Below, one piece after another: positions 1-13,275 of a stretch of DNA of 64,000 bases. A program made the position numbers and the translations under genes. Every line of letters starts with the position of its first letter. The first letter of the stretch is position 1. The stretch is from Dermanyssus gallinae. Its lineage: Eukaryota > Arthropoda > Arachnida > Mesostigmata > Dermanyssidae. Where the stretch lies: contig QVRM01000434.1 in NCBI GenBank assembly GCA_003439945.1, forward strand, positions 110,582-174,581, given 5' to 3'. The notes under the pieces are model-generated. The model did no database searches. It was not told the DNA's origin and saw only the letters and a program-made list of their open reading frames with translations.

Positions 1-1933
1 GCTATAGACTCTAGACGATAAATTATATCGCTTATACATCGCTATATATGTTCTCTTTACAAAGATGCAGTTTTGTCTTTAACATACATACATGAGAATA
101 TATATATATATATGTTTTTTTTTTTGCTAAGCTTTAATATAGCGCATATGTCATGTCACCGAAGTCCACTGAGTTTTGGCAAAGGTCACAGACCAGCTCT
201 GCTATCCTCAACAAGAAAGAAACGACGTCTTTGAATGAATCGCATGATTTGATTATTTTTGTTTCCCTTTTGATAGTTTCTCCTGTTTCGGTTTTGTTTA
301 AGTTAGTTTAGCCGCCACATATGGACACAACAGCGGCTGTTTAATCTTTAATCTCGCTTTAACGATATATATTGCCTCTTACGGTGATGGCACTCCATGT
401 ATGCTAATTTCGGCTTACGTTAAGATCTTTGGACGTAATTCGTAATACTCAATCAAGTCAACAAGCATCTTAATTGCAATGCTTTGTCCCACAATTATGA
501 TTTACAATAACGGTAAGCTAGCTGAATACAAAGAGCAACAAAAGCGTCCACGCCATATCAAGTCGACCATATATATATATATATATAATAGAATATTTTT
601 AAACGCTACATGCATAATGTGGTAAAGCGCCTGATTACTTTCTGACACCAAGAGGTGTCGCAGTCTGGCTACAGATACTGCCAAAGCGATTCTTGCTAAA
701 ATTTACAGGCTTGGTTAAGCATAGAAGTATATAGTTTTATGTACAAAATTAATTCTAGATGAAAAGCATGGAACAAACAGCATACATCTTGATGAAGCTG
801 AGCCAGTCTGAAAGGGTTGATGGTGAAGACCTCTAGAACAAGATGAGTAGAACTCCTGATACTGGTTCGAATTTGATCTTCATGCTCAAAATTTAACTGA
901 AATAAAAACATGCCAGACATAAGTAGGATAAAAATTGCAATGCCAAAATAGCCTTGTTTGTAAAAAAAAAAAAAACACGTATTTCACCTAATTATAAATA
1001 CAAGATCGCCTTTAACGTGTTTTCTGAGTAGGAGATGCTGCGTGCCAACGCCCAACACATGAATAACGATTTGTCGCGTTTGTTATTGCTAGTTGCTAAT
1101 TCGCTTATTGTTGTTTAACCTTTATTTATCCGTATATTAGCATCCTTTGTGTGGCAAGTGATCTAAAAACCTCATTTGAACAAAAACGCCACCGGATGCT
1201 CCGGTCGCATCGAACTGGGCCCGGCAATAATAATAATAATATCCAACATCGTTTTGGTCCAACAACGCAAATTACAGCTAACAGAAATGGGAAGTAAATC
1301 CAAGCGTGTTGCAAACGCCTCTACACTAGCAAACACTAGTAGTAAAACGGTCACAGCACAGTCCACGTGAATTTGACCCGCGTAAGAATGTTCCTCTTCG
1401 GTTTGCGCGTCGCTAGGGGGCCTCAAAGCCAATTGAGGTGAGTGCTGACACGAACCCCTTCACACACGTCAAGTTACTCTGCATGCGCTATGCTGGTGCC
1501 TTGTTTCAGCCGTGCTACAAGAAGCGGTCAGTTAGACGATATGCTTTTGTGTTGCATTAGCCATCTTAGCCATCGGGACTGTGGACACAACTCATAACGG
1601 ACCGTAACGGGGTCGAAAACTACCCCGCTGCCCTTGCTGATCATCTTCTGTAGACGCGTCGCTGACCCCTGACCTGGAAACACCCCACTTGCTGCTTTGG
1701 GTCACCTGCGTATCACTTTCTCATTTGTAATTCTTCTGGACAAAGTCTCGTCGGTGTAAAGAAGAGGTTGAACATCTGCAGCTGTTAACTAGGCACTAGT
1801 AGTAGTAGTAGTAACATTTTTTGACACTCTGTTACTCGACAACCTTGAGTGAATCGGCGCTAAATTGTGTATCATAATCGTTCACGGTATATCTATATCA
1901 CACAACAGTCAATATATATATATGTATATAGAT

Positions 1934-1978
<45 letters not shown>

Positions 1979-3004
1979 CTGTATGGGTACCCGTTTATCC
2001 TAACTTCTGCACTCCCGGGAATCTCCCTCCCGCAAATAGCACGGTTTTACCCGATCCGATCTAGCAGAACAAGTTCTTAGCGGACAATTCTGGTTTTGTT
2101 TTCCCAGATCGTTAGGAACTTCTTTATTCCCAAGTGATGTTATGACTGCTGTGTTTAACACGGCTCAGTTGTCGGATAAAACTTACACCCACACACACAC
2201 ACTAACCGAATCTCATGGCAGAACCACGAGATTTAGCCTTAGTTACAGTGCCGGGTAGAGCAGCCCTCGTGCTCAGGCAAGAGTTATAACTAGAATCCCG
2301 CAACCATTGCTCTGTTGAGGCGCTTTACTTCGCGTAGTCTACTGCGTCTTTCAGCACGCACTGAGCCTTCTTTTAGTCGCCATACGCACTTACAGACGTC
2401 ATATTGCGGTATCTTGCTTATCTTGTCCCTACATTGGTACATGACCCTGCTTTTGTTAACCTAGATGTTACTTTTGTTTACTAATGTCTTCAAATTGCTG
2501 TTGTCGTTGTTATAAATGTGATTGGGGTACTTTTATCATATGCGCTTTCCCTTTACTGCACGCACTGTTAATCACAGCTCAGCTTCAACAGAAATAGTAG
2601 GATGCGCAGAGGCTTTGTCATTCCTAAGCACGGCATGCGTGCGTCAGTGTAGTGCAATCCTAAACTCCTTGAAAGAATGAATTGATTTCTGTTGTGACCA
2701 CAGTTGGTATAATCAAAACAAATGTTTAAGCGTGTTTGAGGAGGACAAAATGTTCATAGTATTGTAAATTGCTATTTGATTTCGACTACCGTTTACAGCA
2801 CACGCGGGCTCGTTTGTTATTGATCGTCAGAAACAATCAAAGCAAAACTTCCTCTTCAGTTGTAGGTACTGCAAATAAATGCCCCTCTTTCAGCCATAGT
2901 CCACGGCGGATATATGAATATACACGTGCTACATGAAATACATCGATATGCGAAGCCTAAAGTTTGTGTTACGTGTACTGAGCTTTCTCGGTTGGTTTAC
3001 GCAC

Positions 3005-3039
<35 letters not shown>

Positions 3040-3096
3040 TAGTCTTTTCCGGATGGCAAATTCATTTAAAATCAGTAATTCCTTATTGAGCTTGAC

Positions 3097-3099
<3 letters not shown>

Positions 3100-3176
<77 letters not shown>
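3100..3176. repeat. (AT)n microsatellite
   Basis: An uninterrupted dinucleotide run of about 77 bp. A second run at 3,008-3,036 lies just upstream. Long Tyr/Ile frames across it are artefacts of the repeat. Confidence 0.95.
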
Positions 3177-3180
<4 letters not shown>

Positions 3181-3857
3181 AATTTGCGGAGTATCTATCA
3201 ACTGCCAGTTCGTCAGTTGATTGTTGCTGACGATAATCGCGCCGGCACACTTACGCTATCGGGCTGGCGCAAGACATTTGTCTGTTTGACGCTGTCAGCC
3301 AATCACAGTAGTTCAGTATCCGAACGAAACAGAAGCGCTGGCGTGCACAGTAATTTTGTCTAGCAGAGCGCGATGCGTACACGTTCGAAGTTCAACAGTA
3401 GTACCACACGATATAGTATCGAACCATACAAATCAAGATCCAAAATGAGTTTTTGGCAAATCATTTGCATGCGGTGTTCTGCGCGACCAGCGATTGATTG
3501 ACTGACTAAGTGCGGGGGGCGACTTGAGCTGGTGAGGCGGCGTTTGCCTTCATGGACGTATGCCGACGAAGCTTAGACGACGACGACGATGACGATCTGA
3601 TCAGAGGCGGAAGCCGGCGAGCAGACAGGCAGGCTTACTGTACCACGCAATAGCGAATAGCGGCAGCGTAATGAACGTGAACATAACGACGAAAAAAAAT
3701 AACGTACACGATAATATGCGCATAAAAATCGAAGAGCTCCGCACAGAAATCGCCACAAAATCACCTCTCAGCCCAATCGATTCCTTTTCCGTCAGTTCCT
3801 CGCCTCTAGATTTTCTCCCTCTATCGATTTATTCCCGATATCACGTCAAGGCACAGA

Positions 3858-4035
<178 letters not shown>

Positions 4036-4603
4036 TTTTTGATAGGTGCGGTAAATTCATAATGGATAGTAGTGAGGGTTTCATAAAACTAGTTAAAGTA
4101 AGCATTTTGTTCGAAATCGAATAGAAGCGGAACATCTTGTTTAGGGGTGACAGTGAAATAAGTAATTGTCTGTATACCGATGTGGTTGATCGGGCATCAC
4201 TGTACGAAATAAGCGATTGCTAGAGAACGATGTGTTTTAATGAAGAAACTGAACAATGGACCCGCGTGTTCGGAAGAAACGCGCAGCTTCGTCTGAAAGG
4301 CATCCAGGCCCTTAGCAAGCGAAAACTAGTCGTATCGAGGGGAGTTTGCAAAAATCGTATTCCTGTAATGTCTCTCATATTTACCTTTCACATTCAATAT
4401 AACTTGAATTGTTGCCATTATGCCCACGAAAGAAACCGATTCGGGCAAATATTTAAAAGCGACTATTTCTAACCACATCCTCAAGCGACTATCTTCTGGA
4501 GCATCTACCAGCAGCTTTGGTAAAGTCCTCCGCAGAAATGAGCAATCTATTTGCTTTACGGTAGTTGTTAAAATATTAAATACAATACAATGCAAAGTCT
4601 CCT

Positions 4604-7005
4604 TTATTGAAAAAGGGGTGTTAAAATCACATAGTAGTCTTTACACTGATGGACACGTCGCGAAACTCTCCATGCAAACGCGTTATTCACAACTTCGACA
4701 TTAGCAACTTCCGGTGGAGTAACTGACACACCACTACGTAGACTATTTGGACGTAATGTGAAAAAGGTGCTAAATTTATTACTCCGGATTAGTTGTTTAA
4801 AAAGTCTCACGTCAACTTGCATTTGGTACTCGCTCACTGTTGGGACTACGAGACTCTCGCGTCTTACATTGCAGCGCCATGCAGCTCGTTTGACAAATTT
4901 ATCCTGCACTCGCTGGAGCAGTCCTATATATTTTCTATGAAAAGGGGCCCACACGTGTAAACAATATGTCCACTTTGGTACAACAAGCGTATTATACAGT
5001 TTTATGTACATTGCTGGATCATGCCCGATAAACGCTCTATGAATGAGATTGCACAGGCGAGACGCAGATTTTACAACTTCGGCGATATGAGAAGTATACT
5101 TCATTTGGCAATCAAATGTAACACCTAGGTCTTTGTATATTGACACTTCAGGTATGCTATGGCCGTTCATAAAATATGAAATGTCGTCCTTGACTGTTTT
5201 CAGCACGGAGCATTTAGAAGTGGATATTTCCATTCTATTCAAGTGGGCCCATAGTAGCACGGCATCAATTGCCTTCTGTAACTGGGCCTTGTCTTTGTCG
5301 CCTTTAACTTCAATGTATATCCTTAGGTCGTCGGCATAAAGCTTGTAAATCACCTCGAGCCTGCCAAAAACGAGTTTAAGGTCTTGAGCAAAAATTGCAT
5401 ACAAGAGCGGCCCTAGGCAGGAGCCCTGTGGGACTCCAGACGGACATGGAGCAGTACCATCCATAGCAGTTTTTATCTTGACCCTAAAGCTCCTGCCAGT
5501 GCGATAGGCTTGGCACCAATTTCGAACCCTAGGTCCGATGCCTAGCGATTCCATCTTGCTTAGTAAAATTTGGTGGTAAAAAAAAGTAAACGATATGGAG
5601 CGGAGATCCGTGATTTCGCGCCAGGGCCCAGTCATGAGAGACCTCCAATAATTGGGTTGCTGTCGATCGCCTCTTAGTGAATCCGTGTTGCTGATTGTCT
5701 AAAAGTTGGTTAGACGATAAGAAATTATAGATACAATCAACAACTATTTTTTCCATGATTAAACAGGGGATGGCACACTGGGGAAGAGGTCGGTAGTTCT
5801 CAGCAGTTGCTCTAGAGCCCTTTTGTGCACAGGTGTGACAATGGATTCACAGAAGACGGTGGAAACTTTGCCATCTTCGAAGCACCGGGTGAAAATTATT
5901 GCCAGCGGCTCGGCTAGAAACTCGGCCAGTTCTTTGAATATAATAGGTGGTAGCCTATCAGGCGTAGATGTGCTTTTGCGTTGCAGGTTTCGAAGTTTTT
6001 CGAGTACAATGAAAGGATGAAATTCAATGTCATTGAGTGTGTGCGCCGTTTGCTTGATTCTCGTGATGGAGACGTTTTGAGGCTGTATATAGACACTTTT
6101 GAAGTAGTTCAGCAGAATCTCGGCCTTGTGTCCATCTTCGACTGCGGTGCCTTTTTCATGTATAAGCGGCGCTACTCCGGACTGTAGTTTAAGACGCCGG
6201 CGTGCATATCGAAAGAAGTCCCTTGCATCGCGGATATTCAGATTACTTTCCTCCAAGCGCCGACAACGCAATGCTGTACGTTCCAAATTACGCGAGAAGC
6301 GTTTATGGCTTTGAGAGGAGGGTGCACTACTATTCAGTTGTCGAGTAGCTCTGTCCATAAAATATTGTAGTGGGGATGATCGTTGCATCATTTTCGGTGT
6401 ATAACCTTCTACAAGGACGGACATGATATTTAGGAAAGAATAGTACTGGGCATCCACTGATTGGCATTGTGCAAAAGAGAGACGCCAATTGGTGGTTGCT
6501 AGGGTGGCAGCCATTGCATTATAATCAGCTTTATAGAAGTTAAAAGATGGATCTTCGTTACGTTCTTGTCTTTTTGCGGATATTTTGAAGGATACAGCCA
6601 GATGGTCGGACTTTACTGGAGATTCACCGACAGTAATATCAGTAATTAATTCTTCATTCTTCATGTCAATAGCAAATCCAGTGTACTCCCCTGTGTAAAA
6701 GAAACTCCATCTGTGACGAGCACAAGCGTTGAGAAGTAATCCAGGATTTTTTTTCTGCAGAACCAGCGAGAGTAATCACTACGCGTCTGATAATCAGTCG
6801 TAAAGCTCAGACACGCTGAAACAGTACGCTTTGGATTTTGCAGAAGATATAAATTCAGGCTAAATTTCGCTGCTCTTGTGCTTTTCACAAGTATTCCAAG
6901 GAAAAACGTGCGCCGCATACATATGGGCACCTCTCTGACCACTTTTTTCTTTTGCTCACCAAATCCAACATCGTTAGATGCATACCGTACACCACCAGCT
7001 AACAT
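4604..7005 (-). mobile_element. Non-LTR retrotransposon relic, CR1/jockey type (endonuclease + RT)
   Basis: Minus-strand pol relic in three frames. The 5' part (7,005-6,661, then 6,664-5,759) shows the end of an APE-type endonuclease: a GGVRY segment, TLDLLLT, and the catalytic SDH near 6,610. The next frame (5,756-5,529) has the N-terminal RT block with QQHGF and RST. The last frame (5,635-4,604) has GVPQGSCLGPLLY and the catalytic YADD near 5,330, then thumb and C-terminal regions. A revcomp AATAAA near 4,600 and an ATACA-type tail fit the 3' end. ORF1 and the 5' end are missing and at least two frameshifts separate the blocks, so this copy is dead. The clade is inferred from motif spelling; no phylogeny was done. 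Confidence 0.85.
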
Positions 7006-7286
7006 TCTGCCTCTGTGAACATGAACCTCTATGGAGACCTGGCATGGAGAGCGTGGAACGGCTTATGGTGATCTTAATACAAATAAAACCATTTATCTGT
7101 TTAAAAATTATCCCCATAAAATGCGCGTTTGCCTTATTATGTGTTTTCTGAGCGTAGGAGCGTAGGTGAACGTGAAACTTCAAAAAATAAGACATCACAA
7201 CATCTCGATTTTGACAAACTTATAACGGCAAGTTTTGTTTTAGAAAGTTTTGGATATGCATGATGCACATGTGTTACTAGCAGCCT

Positions 7287-7330
7287 ACGCAAATACAGCC
7301 TACACCTTACGCAAATACAGCCTACACCTT
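7287..7330 (+). repeat. Tandem 22-bp duplication at the 5' junction of an R1-type insertion
   Basis: Positions 7,287-7,308 and 7,309-7,330 are the same 22-bp unit twice in tandem. The first unit overlaps the upstream target-site duplication of the downstream R1-type element. Confidence 0.9.
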
Positions 7331-9234
7331 TTAAACGGAGAGTGGATCTCACGCCGGACGAGGCCCAAGTGGCAATATCAGTCCTCTTCCCAAAACATCC
7401 TCCCTTTGACCGCGCCCCCTACCTGGAGGCCCCAGGGACGGAAGAACAGGATCCTCCAGAAGTCACCTTGCAAGAAGTGTGCGAAGCGGCGGCACGCCTC
7501 AAGGAGGGAAAAGCACCAGACCCCGACGGCGTTCCGGTCTCCGCGGTCAAGCTACTAATGACGGAATGCCCAGTACGGATTCCGCAAGGGCTACTCAACC
7601 ATCGACGCCATAAAGCGGATCCAGACGCAGGTTGAACTCCTCCACGAGTCCCCGCCTATAAGACGGGGCTTGTTCCTCGCGATTTTACTGGACGTCAAGA
7701 ATGCTTTAAACAGCCTATCGTGGAAAGTCATCCTAGGGACTCTCCACAGGAAAAAGGCCCCCTTTTATCTTCGGAAGCTTTTATCGAATTACCTACATGA
7801 CAGAACAATCCAGTCCCACGGGTCCGTTTTTTGACATGACTGCAGGGGTGCCACAGGGATCCATACTTGGTCCCCTGATATGGATTATAACCTATGACGA
7901 CGTGCTGCGGCTGAGGGATATCCCCCCCGGCGTCAACCTTCTTGCCTACGCTGACGACCTCGTCCTAATCGTCCAGGCTCGGACCGCGGACCTGCTGCAA
8001 AGCCGTGCCAACGAGGCACTTGGCGACGTCGCCCGCTGGATGCAAGAAGCGGGGCTCGCTCTCGCCCCAGCCAAAAGCGAGGCAATACTCTTGGTGGGCC
8101 GAAGAACATGCCCCGACCTTCACCTCCGCCTAGATGGCCAGGAGATCGTACTCGTCAACCACGTAAGGTACCTCGGGGTTACCCTTGACAGGGGTCTCCG
8201 CGGTACCGAACACGTGCGGCGGGTGACGGAAAAGGCAACGAAGACAGCCAATGACTTCGCCCGTCTCATGCCCAACACATATGGTCCACGGCAGCTGAGA
8301 AGACGGCTAATTATGTCCGCGGCCGAGTCAGTTGCTCTGTACGAAGCTCCGGCCTGGCCCACCAACACACTAAAATTCGCCGCGAACAGGACTCGCCTGC
8401 GTCGGGCCCAGAGGGTCGGAGCTCTCAAGGTAATCTTAGCGTACAGGACGGTCAGCGTCGCGGCGGCATTCGTCCTTGCTGGAACGATACCGTGGGATTT
8501 AAAGGCAGCCGAGCGCCGCCGCTTATGGGATAACCCAGGCCTCAAAAAAGACGAGGAACGTCAGCGTACAATCGACCTCTGGCAGGAGGAGTGGGAAGGC
8601 CTCGAACAGGGTGCCCCAGGCGCCAGCCTCCGCTCGCTGATCCCAAATATCAGAAGCTGGCTCAACCGGCCGGGGGGGGGGGGGAATTACATTCCACACA
8701 ACCCAAGTCATCACAGGTCACGGCGGCTTCCAGTCGTACCTGTTCAGGATTGGGAAGGTCCCCAGCCCCACGTGCGTCCACTGCAGCGATGGACTCGACG
8801 ACATTCCAGAGCACACGGTGCTTAGGTGTCCGTCATGGGCGGAGCAGCGCGCAAGCCTAACGGAGTTTTTAAGTAACAACTCAGCTCTTAACCTACACGA
8901 TCTCACTATGAAAATAACGGAATCAATATCAGGATGGAACAAAGTGACCCAGGCTTTTAAGAACACACTGCAAGAGATGACAAGGGCCTCCCTTCGAGTC
9001 CGCTCGCGCCTCTCCGAGGCTCCCGGGGAACACATCCGCCTGGAGCAGTAGACTCGCCCCCCCTGACTGTTTGATGATATGCGCAAGCAGTTCCCAGTCA
9101 GTGTGGGGGACGGGGACACGACTGGTTTTTAGTGGGTTGGAGCCCCACACTGCCGGCCCGCACTTGCAGGGAGCTCCCTTGCTGCGGTGCCCGTGTGTGC
9201 AACCGCATTTTCCAGTTAGTCCTCTTTGAAAAAA
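7296..9234 (+). mobile_element. R1-type non-LTR retrotransposon, 5'-truncated, with target-site duplication
   Basis: The insertion is bounded by the exact 13-bp duplication GCCTACGCAAATA at 7,283-7,295 and 9,235-9,247, the second copy following an A-rich tail. The pol frame starts near 7,342 with the pre-RT block (KEGKAPDPDGVP). It then jumps at about 7,565 straight to QYGFRKGYST, so an internal deletion removed part of the RT. From 7,797 to 8,825 it is open, with GVPQGSILGP and YADD at 7,947-7,958, then the R1-like thumb ending IPWDL. A G homopolymer near 8,671-8,682 shifts the frame; the C-terminal Cys-His motif (CVHC...HTVLRC) continues in the next frame. The 3' untranslated end contains the block TTTTTAGTGGG...CCCACAC shared by every R1-type copy in this window. 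Confidence 0.9.
7797..8825 (+). pseudogene. R1-type reverse transcriptase, palm and thumb part
   Basis: An open frame of 342 codons inside the 7,296-9,234 element. It carries RT motifs GVPQGSILGPLIW and AYADDLVLIV, the primer-grip region (KSEAILL) and YLGVTLDR. It would encode part of a reverse transcriptase that copies element RNA at a nicked target. It has no proper start, because the upstream RT blocks are partly deleted and out of frame. The end is also off frame, since the real C-terminal Cys-His motif lies in another frame after the poly-G run. The open length suggests a fairly recent copy. Confidence 0.88.
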
Positions 9235-9616
9235 AGCCTACGCAAATAGTGTGGGACCCACAAATCCATCGAACTTGGATTCCTTTCCGACTTTTCAGGG
9301 TCGGTACTTGGTATTCCTACGGAGCCTTGATATTTATATATCAAAATATTGACAAAATTATTTATATAGTATGCAAACGGTATGAAGCCAAGACAAATAT
9401 ATATACTACCATTTGTACTTTGCTAGCCAACGCTATTTCTCTCAGACGAAGCAGAATCTTCTTCCAGACACAGCTTAACCATAGGACATTAATCGTAATC
9501 GCACAATTTGTGAAGTAGTATTCGCCTAACCATATCCGTATAATCAATATTTGTAGTTTCACTGTCACTTCTCAACATGACATTTTGCCCTTCCCCTTCA
9601 TTCCATTGAAAAACAA

Positions 9617-10286
9617 TTCAAACATTTATTCACCTTTGCCAGGTATACAATAGCGGCTAAAATTGCACCATTGGGCATGGTCGTGTCACATTGGGGGTTG
9701 AGCCCACAAGACATTCGGTATATAAGTATATACTACACGGACTATATGGCTACAACCCAAAATTCTCCTATATGAAAATAGACTAGAAAGTGCTCATCGC
9801 GAACATTTTAAGATCGGGTCAGTCAGGCTACCTAAGGAAGGGACCAGAGCACAGGAAGCGGCGTGGTATCTTCCACAGTGTGCTTCGCATCTGGAGCACC
9901 TGCAATGGTCATCTGGTTCGTGGAAGTCCCGCACGATACAAAGTTTATGATGAAAGCCGTGTACGGTATAGCGGGTTACGACGTGACGGTTGTAACGATA
10001 CGCCCCTCTCCATTCGTTACGTGTCATAGCTCCAGTTTCGAAGAATTTATCATCGATATCCGCGAAAATTATCTCCCAGCATTCGAGGTTGTCCTTGAAA
10101 GCCGTCGTCGTGGACAGATCGAAGCGGTGCCGCAGATCTTCGGTGAACAGCGGTGTGTCTGCTAGGAGATATACTAGGCGGTTCCGGGTCGAGATGTGTA
10201 ATCCCAGAGCCCTCTTGAGAAAGGAGGCCTTAACACGGTTAAGCTGTTCGAGGTTCTGCGCCGTGAGGTCCTCCCAAATGACACGT
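9617..10286 (-). mobile_element. 5'-truncated non-LTR retrotransposon copy, same family as 13,276-14,856
   Basis: It is flanked by an exact 17-bp direct repeat, ATTCCATTGAAAAACAA, at 9,600-9,616 and 10,287-10,303. On the minus strand it encodes the C-terminal part of a pol protein (LEQLNRVKASFLKRALGLH, RNRLVYLLADTPL, then a Cys/His-rich end). It closely matches the plus-strand frame at 14,270-14,740. Its 3' end has GGTGAATAAATG, the same terminal sequence as the other copy. No RT core is present. The family was not assigned to a named clade. Confidence 0.88.
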
Positions 10287-10303
10287 ATTCCATTGAAAAA
10301 CAA

Positions 10304-11440
10304 GGCCTAATTGGACGAATTCCACGAGCCCTCAGTTTCCACTACAAGTATAAACGCATCCTGTATATATGTAGGATTGAGCGGTAATGCACCATCTATT
10401 TTTATTGAGACTTCTACGTACCCCGTTTTTTGTCCGACTATAGCTGATTCTAGTCCCATCCGGTATTCACCCTGTCTAAATTGGGAATAATGAAAACCAA
10501 TTTAAGAGTGGCCGGTCCAGATCTTGGACCTACGAAACTGTTGACTGTGCACGTAGTTAAAACTAGGCCAGCCTAATATATAGCAACAGAGAATATGAAT
10601 GCTGGTGCTGATTTCTTCATCAACAGAGACAAAAACTACAACGTCAAGCAAAGTGGATACTATTTCAGTCAGAGAGCACTGCTTTTAAGCGGTTGACACA
10701 GTTGAAAAGCCGACATCATGTCCGTACTGAACAAGGCCGGCAAAGTATTGCTGGATCGTATCCCCCCCCCATCAAGGTCATGCACCACTGTGGATGTGAC
10801 GACTGCACTAAGTTCACTCAACAGGCAGGCTCTTTCCCCGAGACGTGCCAGCGTTTTCAGCTAGGTTACGCAGGCAGAAAAACGAGTCGCGGTTAACTAT
10901 TGGAAGTCACAGCTTCCATGCACCAGAAATGCTAGCAGATGCGAAGACTCGTGTCAAAGTCTCCCAAAATGAATCATTTGCAAGGTGTTAGCATCATAAG
11001 CGTCGCTGCTGATTGAAAAGCAGAGTTTGTTGAGACATACAATGATGAGCTACTGGGCCAGGCACTTAAATAATGTACACGATACGCAGAACTACAGGAT
11101 AGACAACGTTGGTGGACCCTAGAATATGGCCAGGCCAGGACCTATCCCCACCACGCAAAAGATCTGGCCCTGCCTGAGACCAGAAGTCAGGCGCACGACT
11201 GATCCATGACTGCACTAAACGACTCAGAAGAAGAAGAAACCGAACCTATGCCTCAGCAAGACTCTCTTAAATAGGGTCGCTATGTCTAGAAAACAGCAAG
11301 CGACTCTACGCTCACTTCCAAACCATCATCAACACACACAACACGATGTCAAGAACTCTGCTAGCACACATAGTAGTCTGCATCAGGGCAATGGCACGTG
11401 CGCTGCTTACGCTAGCTGAGATTCGGGGTCCTAGCGCGTG
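10304..11440. other. No gene seen
   Basis: Mixed-composition sequence with short open frames that lack recognisable domains or paired splice sites. I see no strong repeat. It may contain highly decayed retroelement sequence, because an RT-like fragment begins just downstream. Confidence 0.5.
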
Positions 11441-11459
11441 TTCTTAAACGCATGAGGGG

Positions 11460-11792
11460 CAAGCCATGCCACAGGCCAATAGGATCATTCTAGACCGACG
11501 GGACAACACTACACCCACGTATTGCGTGGGCGACAATCTCAATCCTATATTGTTTCCGCTGCTGATCGCAGTATTGCCAAACCGTATGCAGAATTTAAGA
11601 TTTGCTTTTACTGCAATCGTCCTTTTCATCTACTCGGGCGATGGTCTTACCACTGCCAGCAGAAATCGACGATACATTGACGATAAGGGTCGTCTGGAGT
11701 CTGTAAATAACCTTAGCATAAAATCCCTCTCGTTGCTGCTCAATTTGGTTTCGCCGGAGGAAGCGCGTGGGCAGGCATTTCCGTCCATCTAA
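11460..11792 (+). pseudogene. Possible reverse-transcriptase fragment, strongly decayed
   Basis: The 108-codon frame contains NPILFPLLIAVLPNRM followed by a hydrophobic strand ending YSGD, then a segment with SPEE. The order resembles the QGSxLSPLLF...YADD...SPEK blocks of non-LTR reverse transcriptases, but the diagnostic residues are mostly gone. I give it as a weak call. No element boundaries were found. Confidence 0.35.
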
Positions 11793-13262
11793 AACATGAT
11801 TTAGGCATACCAGATGTCCTTTCTAACAGCATAACAACGCGTCGATGTCTCAAGCCGAGGACAGCTTTGCATTTTAGACATACCGACCCAGTATGAGTAC
11901 ACGACCTCCCTGGACTCAACGAGAGCCCGGCTATCAGCTCTCACAGATTCTTCTTCACCGGAATCCCCTTCCTCGAATGTCGAGTGAACTACGCAACTCT
12001 TTACAAGGCTCTGTCAAGGCTTAGTGATGAAGCTTCGAGGCAGAGAGCGCTAGGCTTAAGGCAGTCTCCTGAAACGAGCAGGAACCTGGTTGAGTGCGCT
12101 GCCGAATCCGCCTCCGGGAGCTTTAGAATGAAACGTGAATGCGTGTTAGCGTGTTAGTTCTTTGACCTGGTGCTCTTTTGGTTTACGGACACGAATGCGC
12201 GTGCCGTCCTTCTGGGCATCATGCCCTGCATCCGGAGCGCCAGACAGAGTCGGTAAAGGCATGCTGCCACGAATGACACTCTAGCGCGCTTTCAGAACAC
12301 CAGGACATGTTTCCTCGAGCGAGAACGATCAGCAATGCGGTTAACCAGTGGCTTAAGTTGCCAACCAGTAGCAAGCGGTCCTGTAAAGTTCTTAGGCAGA
12401 TGTTGTCATTGGAAATTCTACGGGAAAACTCAGCAGCTGTGTTGAGTTATATGATCAACAGGTGAGCGTCCGGGCTAGAAGTCCCTTATAGCTGATCCGC
12501 TGTGTCTGTTTCCGCGTTAGACATTGCTAGAGTACATCTCGAGGTACGAACTTTTCACAACACGTGACTGAGGCGTGCAGAAAAGCCTTTATCGCGGCAG
12601 CCGGTATCAGAAGCGCAACACAGCTGTTCTTTCTGATAGCCATGATATTTTTCAAGCTCAAAATGGCATACATAGCTGCCTAAATTCAGTAATTGGCTTC
12701 CCGTCGCATTCGTGTAGCAAATTAGTATACATGCTTGCGAGCTCAGCATCATTTATTGATGAAATTATAGGCCGCTTCGATTTACCACAGACTGTCGCCG
12801 TGCAGGCGGGTTGGTAATACACATATTAGATGTTAATAACTTACGATGTAAAGACGGATTTTAAGTTGTTAAAACGTATATATATATATATGTTTTATTT
12901 TTTGCCATGAGGCAAATGGTGCGTTCAATAGACGATGTTGTCTGATAAGAGTGACAAAAGCGACATCAAGTAAAATAGACTAAATGCATGTAGCAAAGGT
13001 AGCGCATTGCAGTGACGAAACTTCTCCGGCAAATCACGAGACCCGATCAATTTTCACCCGACCGAAAACCACGTCGAACGTGGTGGTGAACCATTTAGAC
13101 TTCTCGTATTTTCAGGCGCCTAGTGATCGATTTGACCGCAATTGTTGTTGTTGTTGTTACCCCTGTTGGTTGTGCTGCTGCTCTTGTTTCTGTTATCGTT
13201 ATGGCAGCGTTACAGCTGCTATTCGTGTCGGTGTCGTGGCTAGTGTAGTCACTTGCCATTGC
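11793..13262. other. No gene seen
   Basis: No frame with recognisable domains. It includes a short (AT)n at about 12,876-12,890. It could hold the last half of the MAST-like PDZ domain, which should lie downstream of 14,977 on the minus strand, but I could not find it. Confidence 0.45.
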
Positions 13263-13275
13263 TTGTATTCACTGC

